Shown: one piece after another, positions 6,794-11,455 of the stretch
How the letters are laid out: each line of letters begins with the position of its first letter
Numbering within the stretch: the first letter of the stretch is position 1
Assembly (NCBI GenBank): GCA_934754975.1
Contig: CAKVKI010000064.1
Span: 1 to 11,455 of the forward strand
Direction of reading: 5' to 3'
DNA length: 11,455 nucleotides
From: an uncultured Alistipes sp.
GTDB lineage: Bacteria > Bacteroidota > Bacteroidia > Bacteroidales > Rikenellaceae
Translations under genes and position numbers: made by a program
The notes under the pieces: model-generated
The model's input: the letters and a program-made list of their open reading frames with translations, nothing else
Database searches by the model: none
Told to the model about the DNA's origin: nothing

Positions 6794-8773
6794 TTACTTA
6801 ACGTCCTTCACGCAGCGTACGGGGCAGGCCCACGCCTTGGTCAGTTCGGCCGCAGTATTTACGGCAGACACACTGTAAGTCAGCGCATAGCCGTTCTTAC
6901 CGGCGGACGATGCGCTCCAGCAGTAGCCCGAAGTACCTGCCTCCGCGCCGCCGCCCGAACCCGAGGCCGACATGATATTGATATAACCTGCGGCCGGATA
7001 ATATCCGTCACCTCCGCCAAAAACACATCCGATCCGGTCTGCATCCCACGCGCCGTTCAGAGCGGCCCATGCGGAAGCGGCTCCCGCACCCGAAACGGGC
7101 ACGCGCCACCCGTCGGGGCACGGATCGAAGACGCCCTTCGTACCGTCGGCATTGCTCCAGCGGCAGACTTCGCCGCCAACGTCCGGCGACAGCCAATCCT
7201 GCGTTCCGGAAATACCCACAATATAGCGGTAAGGCTGCCGGACCGAAGCCACGAGATTCTCGGAGGGCACTTTCGACGAGGCAAAACCTTTCAGCGTCAT
7301 AAACTTGCCGATGCCGTCGTTCGACCAGCCGGCATTGGCATTGAGGAACATCATCCATGTATAAGGTCCCTGGAAGGGATCCTTGCGGCCCCACTGGTAG
7401 AAACATCCGGCGCTCTGCGGACCCGCTTCGAGCGAGGTGGCGCCCAGGTTGCGGTCCATAAAGACATTGCCGCCGACAGCCTGCTGGCCTGCGGCCTGCG
7501 AAGGATCGTACTTGGTGGCCCAGATATGCCAACTCCAGTAGCAGTTGCCGTCGCCGTCGTACACGCCCACGACAAGGCTGCCTTCGACATCGGGATTCAG
7601 GACCACTTCGATCGTGGCGTTGATACCCGATCCGGTCATCGTGACCTTGTCGTTGGTCGAGAACAGAATGGTATCGTCGCTGTCGAACCGCTCCTGCCAT
7701 ACGATGCGTGCGGTCAGGTCGTTCGGAATGGCGGACGAACCGTCCTGAAGCATCGGGATATTATGCCATGCGGCATAAGCCTTCGCCACGGGAATGGTTA
7801 CCGTCGAACCCGGACGGGCGATGTAGGAGTTGGGCAGTGCGAGGTATTCGGCGTCGTCGGTCTCGACTTCGGGATTCGAGTCGCCGCCGTTCCAGTCGGC
7901 GATGTCGCCCGTCACGACCGAAATGCCGTCCACATCGACCGTAATTTCGATTTCGTGGATCTTGCCGCCCACGAAAAGATAATCGTCGGGCATCGTCCAC
8001 GTATAGGTGCGCCCCAGCAGGGGAGCCTCCACCGTAAAGACGCGGCCCCGCTGCGCGGCTCCGGTGGTCGGCAGAACGATCGCTTCGTAGCGGCTGCCCT
8101 CGGTAAGGGTGCGCGCCGTGATCGCCCCGGGAACGCCCGTGTTGCCGATCCTGCCGCTGTTCAGGGCGAAGAAACCCTCATTGTAGACGCCGTCGACGGT
8201 AATGATAAGCCCGGCAAGGTCGTCGGCCGAGACTCCGCCGCCCTGCCTGACGGCGACTTCGACCTTCGAAAGTACGTGTTTGAAGGTGAATTTCACATCG
8301 GGCGCAGCGGCCGTAACTCCGGCCGCATTGTCGCTCCACAAAAGGTCGATCGCCGCGGGATCGGTCTGATCGCTCAGAACGACGGGATAGAGGTAGCCGT
8401 CGATCTTACCCGTTTCGCCGCCCAGGCTGCTCTCCTTGTAAGGATGGTAGGCGACGAAATCGAAAGAGCCGCTGCCGGGAATGACGATTTTCGCATCTGC
8501 GGCCGACAGCCGGCCGTTGGGTTCGGAGGTGTAGCGCACGTTTTCCGCCGTGCCCGCATCGCCCCCGAGCATATAGATACCGATGGCGTCGCCGTTGGCC
8601 CAAGCGTCGTCGGCGGCACGGGTGTAAGGGGTGATTTCGGCCGAAAAATTCGCTTCGACACCTGCATCTCCCCCGCTCTTTTCGTTATCGTCGTCGCTGC
8701 AGCCGGAGGCCGTCAGCGCGGCAGCAGCCAGAAGCGCAAAAAACGTCGTATGGATTGAACCTGTATATTTCAT
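6794..8773 (-). CDS. Fimbrillin-family surface lipoprotein with FISUMP-like C-terminal domain (second gene of operon)
   Basis: Predicted 659-residue outer-surface lipoprotein. A type II signal peptide ends at TASGC with lipid cysteine C25. The following SDDDNE resembles the acidic surface-export signal known for Bacteroides lipoproteins. The N-terminal half has fimbrillin hallmarks: a TRAADDAW segment, NGDAIGIYML, YHPY and FTFKHVLSKVEV. A linking region starts at LPNSYIARPG (about 308). The C-terminal part holds YWSWHIW (about 410), FMDRNLGA (about 436), FYQWGRKDPF, DPCPDGWRVP (about 548) and YCWSAS, as in FISUMP-type domains attached to Bacteroidota fimbrillins. Major pilins are usually shorter and lack this extension, so a tip or accessory adhesin is likelier than a shaft subunit. 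An ATG at 8800 would add nine residues and lie 3 bases after the upstream stop. I prefer 8773, which follows AAAAAGAAAATCCGTT and gives a normal MK start. The gene pair shares one operon and architecture. Confidence 0.88.
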   Translation of the reverse strand: MKYTGSIHTTFFALLAAAALTASGCSDDDNEKSGGDAGVEANFSAEITPYTRAADDAWANGDAIGIYMLGGDAGTAENVRYTSEPNGRLSAADAKIVIPGSGSFDFVAYHPYKESSLGGETGKIDGYLYPVVLSDQTDPAAIDLLWSDNAAGVTAAAPDVKFTFKHVLSKVEVAVRQGGGVSADDLAGLIITVDGVYNEGFFALNSGRIGNTGVPGAITARTLTEGSRYEAIVLPTTGAAQRGRVFTVEAPLLGRTYTWTMPDDYLFVGGKIHEIEITVDVDGISVVTGDIADWNGGDSNPEVETDDAEYLALPNSYIARPGSTVTIPVAKAYAAWHNIPMLQDGSSAIPNDLTARIVWQERFDSDDTILFSTNDKVTMTGSGINATIEVVLNPDVEGSLVVGVYDGDGNCYWSWHIWATKYDPSQAAGQQAVGGNVFMDRNLGATSLEAGPQSAGCFYQWGRKDPFQGPYTWMMFLNANAGWSNDGIGKFMTLKGFASSKVPSENLVASVRQPYRYIVGISGTQDWLSPDVGGEVCRWSNADGTKGVFDPCPDGWRVPVSGAGAASAWAALNGAWDADRIGCVFGGGDGYYPAAGYINIMSASGSGGGAEAGTSGYCWSASSAGKNGYALTYSVSAVNTAAELTKAWACPVRCVKDVK

Positions 8774-8803
8774 AACGGATTTTCTTTTTAGGTAAGACAT
8801 GGT

Positions 8804-10693
8804 TTACTGCTCTTTCTCGCAGCGCAGCGAGAGGACGGAATGACGGTAGAGGAGATGACTCGTCGAGTAGGAACGCTCGGCATCGAGGTAATAGCTGTAA
8901 GCGCATCCCTCCTTCTTGATACTGCCCGACAGCTCCTCGCCGGGAGTCGCCGACCAATAATATCCGCAGATGCCGTTGTAGCTCTGGCCTGCCGATTCGC
9001 GCAGGCCGCAAACCGGCCAGTATCCCAGATCGGGCCAGATTACGCCGTAATTCCACGCATAACCGGCAACGGTGGTTTCGTACCAGGGCGATGCAGAGCC
9101 GAAGCCGGAGACCGGCACCCGCCAGCCGCGGGGACAGGGATCGAACTCGGTCTTCGAGCCGTCGGCGGCGCACCAACGCTCCTCGCCCTGATTTTTCTCG
9201 GTAGCGTACCAGTCGTAAGGAGTGTTCAGCCCCTGAATGATGGTCATCGGCTGCCGGACGGCGGTCACAAGGTTTTCGCCGATCACCGACGAAGTACTCT
9301 TATTCGAAAAACCGACTTTGACCCCCACGCCGTTCCAGAGCGGACGCATGTTGATATCCTCCCATTCGGCGGGACAGGGAATCGGATCTTTGCGGCCCCA
9401 CTGATACTGGAGACCTGCGACATCGGCAGCGCCCGGAACGGAACTCATCGCACCGAGGTTGCGGTCCATGAACGTCCGGCCGTTCTTCGATTTCAGCGTC
9501 TCGGGATCGTTGGGATCGTAATCGGTGATCCAGAGGTGCCAGCTCCAGCGGACCTGTCCGTCGATCGTCACACCGAGAACCACGTTGCCGCAGGTCCGGG
9601 GCGTGGTGCGCACCTGGATAACAGCTTTCGAACCGCTGCCGAGTACGGTGATCTGGTCGTCGTTGAGCAGATAACGCACGTCCTCCCAGAGCACGCTGGC
9701 GCCCATGGAGCCCAGCATACCGACGCCTTCGCCCGCCAGCACGTCGTTCTTTTCCCACACGCCGAAAGCCTTGGAAACGGGGATATAGAGCGTCTCGCCC
9801 GGCGACACGACATAACAGTTGGGCAGCAGTGCGGGATTCCCGAAAGCGGGCGTAACCAGCAGTTTGCGGACCTGATTGGCCGTCAGCGAGGTTTTACCCG
9901 GATGCGTATAGTCGAACGCAGCGAAGCCGTTGCCCTCGACCTTCAGCAGGGCCTTGCCTTCGGCGATCTCCTGCGCTGGCAGGTAAGCGCGGAAGGCGTT
10001 GCCGCAGCGCGTCATCGCCACCGAAGCCGTCTTGGCGTCCACGGACTGCATTTCGGCCTCTTCGGTCGCGGCCGCCAGCGAGAAGACGGCTTTCGTGCGC
10101 ACGTCCTGCACCGTCACGGCGTAATCGGTCAGCTTGTCGGCATCCGCGACGAAGGCCTCGGCCAGCGCCAGCTTATGGCGGAACACGAGTCTGATCTCGC
10201 CGTCGCGCTCGCTGAATCCCGGCGTGCGGGCGGTCATAAAGTCGGCTTCCGCAACCGAAGCGTCGTAAACGAGCGCCGTCGGATCGGCATTTTCCGCATA
10301 GGGATAGTAGGCATAGAGGTCCATGACCTGCCCCTCATCCATATAATAGGATTTGGAGCCTTCCTCGCGCCACGATCCGTCGGCCTGACGGACAAATTTG
10401 GCGTTCTGGATGTAGTTGCCCGAAGCGGCCGGATAGGCCTGCGTCTCGGCATCGGTGCGAATCACGGCGAAGACGCCGATGGCGTCCCCTTCCACGAAGC
10501 GGGAAGCGTAAGCGACGTCCGTCTCGCTCTTGGTCCGGACGAGATCCGCCGGATAGGCGGTCAGACGGATCGCGGCACGCGAAGGCGCGGCGTCGGCAAG
10601 CTCCTCCTTCTGGCAGGAGGCGACCGAAGCGGCGCAGAAGAACAAAGCCGCAGTCAGCAAGGATCGACTGCTGAATAGTAAAGTTTTTTTCAT
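8804..10693 (-). CDS. Fimbrillin-family surface lipoprotein with FISUMP-like C-terminal domain (first gene of operon)
   Basis: Predicted 629-residue lipoprotein: signal peptide starting MKKTLLFSSR, lipobox VASC with C27, then QKEEL, which resembles the surface-export signal described in Capnocytophaga (QKDDE-like). The fimbrillin-like N-terminal half shows FVEGDAIGVFAV, YAYYPY and LVFRHKLALAE. The central strand LPNCYVVSPGETLYIPVSKA (about residue 289) aligns with the same region of the gene at 6794. The C-terminal part carries WSWHLWITDYDP (about 381), FMDRNLGA (about 406), YQWGRKDP, FDPCPRGWRVPVSG (about 514) and GYYWSAT. The proteins are paralogues by motif order and spacing, but many intervening stretches differ, so the duplication is old. 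The ATG at 10693 is the first codon after the predicted promoter that gives a signal peptide. A surface adhesin or fimbrial accessory/tip role is inferred from the family; no usher-like or anchor gene is visible in the window. Confidence 0.88.
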   Translation of the reverse strand: MKKTLLFSSRSLLTAALFFCAASVASCQKEELADAAPSRAAIRLTAYPADLVRTKSETDVAYASRFVEGDAIGVFAVIRTDAETQAYPAASGNYIQNAKFVRQADGSWREEGSKSYYMDEGQVMDLYAYYPYAENADPTALVYDASVAEADFMTARTPGFSERDGEIRLVFRHKLALAEAFVADADKLTDYAVTVQDVRTKAVFSLAAATEEAEMQSVDAKTASVAMTRCGNAFRAYLPAQEIAEGKALLKVEGNGFAAFDYTHPGKTSLTANQVRKLLVTPAFGNPALLPNCYVVSPGETLYIPVSKAFGVWEKNDVLAGEGVGMLGSMGASVLWEDVRYLLNDDQITVLGSGSKAVIQVRTTPRTCGNVVLGVTIDGQVRWSWHLWITDYDPNDPETLKSKNGRTFMDRNLGAMSSVPGAADVAGLQYQWGRKDPIPCPAEWEDINMRPLWNGVGVKVGFSNKSTSSVIGENLVTAVRQPMTIIQGLNTPYDWYATEKNQGEERWCAADGSKTEFDPCPRGWRVPVSGFGSASPWYETTVAGYAWNYGVIWPDLGYWPVCGLRESAGQSYNGICGYYWSATPGEELSGSIKKEGCAYSYYLDAERSYSTSHLLYRHSVLSLRCEKEQ

Positions 10694-10828
10694 ATGAACA
10701 GCGTTTTAAAGAATACGTACTGATTCGGGTACGACATCGCCTACTCTAACATACAGACGCCTGCCAGGCAAAATAACCAAAGGATACACCGCCCCGTATC
10801 GGGAGAATGCCCCTCACTAACCTGTTTG

Positions 10829-10860
10829 CAAAATTAAATGAAGCCGGACGAATTATGAAA
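10829..10860 (-). promoter_or_regulatory. Promoter of the fimbrillin operon
   Basis: Read on the minus strand, TAATTTTG at 10836-10829, followed by C, matches the extended Bacteroidota -7 element TAnnTTTGC perfectly. TTTC at 10860-10857 is one base off the TTTG -33 element, at 20-base spacing, within the normal range. Transcription would begin near 10822 and leave a leader of about 130 bases before the ATG at 10693. In that leader (10694-10822) I see only weak pairing, such as CCCG/CGGG at 10793-10803. Confidence 0.7.
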
Positions 10861-10865
10861 CGCTC

Positions 10866-10903
10866 TTTTTCGGAATTCGTAAAAATTGACAAATTCCGAA
10901 AAA
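10866..10903. repeat. Perfect 12-base inverted repeat upstream of the fimbrillin promoter
   Basis: TTTTTCGGAATT (10866-10877) and AATTCCGAAAAA (10892-10903) are exact reverse complements separated by 14 AT-rich bases. Both ends of the resulting hairpin are A-rich after the stem on either strand, so it is not a standard terminator. It lies five bases upstream of the -33 element of the fimbrillin promoter, where an activator would bind. Its outer arm overlaps the T-tract of the regulator terminator. An operator is plausible; the cognate protein is unknown. Confidence 0.6.
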
Positions 10904-10924
10904 AAACAAACCCCGAAAACGGGG
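10899..10924 (-). terminator. Intrinsic terminator of the AraC-family regulator gene
   Basis: On the minus strand, seven bases after the TGA stop at 10931, CCCCG-TTTT-CGGGG (10924-10911) forms a 5-base GC stem with a 4-base loop. It is followed by TTTG and eight T residues (10906-10899). The stem is short but the T-tract is strong, so the fimbrillin operon should have its own promoter. Confidence 0.75.
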
Positions 10925-10930
10925 ATTCGC

Positions 10931-11455
10931 TCAGAGCTGATGCTCCTTGTGGAGTTTGAGCAGTTTTTCGCGGTACTTCGACGGCGGCATGCCGATCGCG
11001 CTCTGAAACGAAGTGTAGAAGGTCTGCAGGTGGTTGTAGCCGAGCATCTGGGCCAGCGCCTTCAGCGGCGTGTCGTCGTCGACGTCGGTAAGCCGCCGTA
11101 CGGCTTCGTCGATGCGGTAGCTGTTGACGTAACTGCTGAAAGTCTTTCCGGCCTGCTGGTTGATCGCCCGGGAGATGTAGGTGCGGTTGGTGTCGAGCCG
11201 TTCGGCGAGCCGCTCGATGGTCAGGTCGTTCTGGCGGTAGACGCCCTCGGCCTGCATCAGGTATTCGATCCGGGCGAACAGTTCGCCGTCGCGTCCGGCA
11301 TGGTCGTCGCGATCGGGCGACGGCTTCTCGCCCTGCGGAGGAACGGCCGGCTGTGCGGCCTTTTTCTCCTTTTTCAGAAATTCGTACTGCTGCCGGACGA
11401 TCTGCTTATACATCTTGTCCTTGCGCCGGTAAAGAATATAGACGACCGCCGAAAT
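10931..11455 (-). CDS. Membrane-anchored AraC-family transcriptional regulator, 3' part (runs off window)
   Basis: The frame is open to the window edge, so the gene is partial and its true start lies beyond 11455. The visible residues begin with ISAVVYILYRRKDKMYK, the end of a hydrophobic membrane segment followed by a basic stop-transfer cluster, then a charged linker. The AraC DNA-binding domain follows, with a first helix-turn-helix in LTIERLAERLDTNRTYISR and a second in PLKALAQMLGYNHLQTFYTSF, ending with the family signature GMPPSKYRE. The methionine at 11413 is internal, not a start. Bacteroidota encode many such proteins with N-terminal TPR or sensor regions, one membrane helix and a cytosolic AraC domain; which N-terminal type this is cannot be seen. 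It lies upstream of the fimbrillin operon in the same direction, separated by a terminator, so control of that operon is suggested by position only. Confidence 0.92.
   Translation of the reverse strand: MSAVVYILYRRKDKMYKQIVRQQYEFLKKEKKAAQPAVPPQGEKPSPDRDDHAGRDGELFARIEYLMQAEGVYRQNDLTIERLAERLDTNRTYISRAINQQAGKTFSSYVNSYRIDEAVRRLTDVDDDTPLKALAQMLGYNHLQTFYTSFQSAIGMPPSKYREKLLKLHKEHQL

Noticed and set aside
10759..10769. Near-palindrome GCCTGCCAGGC in the fimbrillin leader as an operator
   Set aside because: Five-base arms around one base in an isolated copy are not distinguishable from chance, and the position is downstream of the predicted transcript start.
10766..10775. Second promoter element TTATTTTGC on the minus strand in the fimbrillin leader
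   Set aside because: It has one mismatch to TAnnTTTGC and no TTTG at correct upstream spacing, whereas the element at 10829-10836 is perfect with a near-consensus partner.
1..11455. tRNA, rRNA, CRISPR array, insertion sequence or phage attachment site
   Set aside because: No cloverleaf-like sequence, regularly spaced repeats, transposase motifs or flanking direct repeats were seen; nearly all of the window is explained by ordinary coding genes.

Overview
The window looks like chromosomal DNA from a GC-rich gut Bacteroidota, most plausibly Alistipes or a close Rikenellaceae relative. The evidence is a type Ib DAHP synthase fused to a C-terminal chorismate mutase, a long PiT transporter with a PhoU-like tail, Mfa/FimA-type fimbrillin lipoproteins with surface-export-like residues after the lipid cysteine, A-rich start regions instead of Shine-Dalgarno sites, and promoter elements of the Bacteroidota type (TAnnTTTG). 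The genus is inferred from recalled features, not from a search.

Left part (10-2044, plus strand): two genes of aromatic amino acid synthesis, prephenate dehydratase (pheA) and the bifunctional DAHP synthase/chorismate mutase. Together they cover entry into the shikimate pathway, chorismate to prephenate, and prephenate to phenylpyruvate. The aminotransferase and prephenate dehydrogenase that often sit with them in Bacteroidota are absent here; a 124-base gap with one hairpin lies between the two genes.

Middle part (2050-6776, plus strand): an apparent phosphate-response module. It consists of a PhoB-like response regulator, an overlapping PhoR-like sensor kinase, and a 740-residue PiT phosphate transporter. 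The kinase reading frame is interrupted by one amber codon (3555-3557) between the HAMP region and the catalytic histidine; every other kinase motif is intact, so this is either a recent nonsense mutation or a sequence error. Sites made of GTAACA/TGTTAC hexamers, two of them arranged as 11-base-period direct repeats like Pho boxes of other phyla, lie before the regulator and before the transporter. The transporter has a roughly 160-base leader with three GC-rich hairpins. A strong hairpin at 6744-6776 can end transcription from both sides.

Right part (6794-11455, minus strand): a two-gene operon of paralogous fimbrillin-family surface lipoproteins with C-terminal FISUMP-like domains, driven from a well-matched Bacteroidota promoter at 10829-10860. 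Just upstream of that promoter is a perfect 12-base inverted repeat (10866-10903), then a terminator, then the 3' part of a membrane-anchored AraC-family regulator that runs off the window. The regulator may control the fimbrillin operon through the inverted repeat, but this is inference from position.

No tRNA, rRNA, CRISPR array, insertion sequence or attachment site was seen. The best leads are the interrupted sensor kinase, the candidate Pho-box sites with the structured transporter leader, and the regulator/inverted repeat/fimbrillin arrangement. None clearly amounts to a new system.
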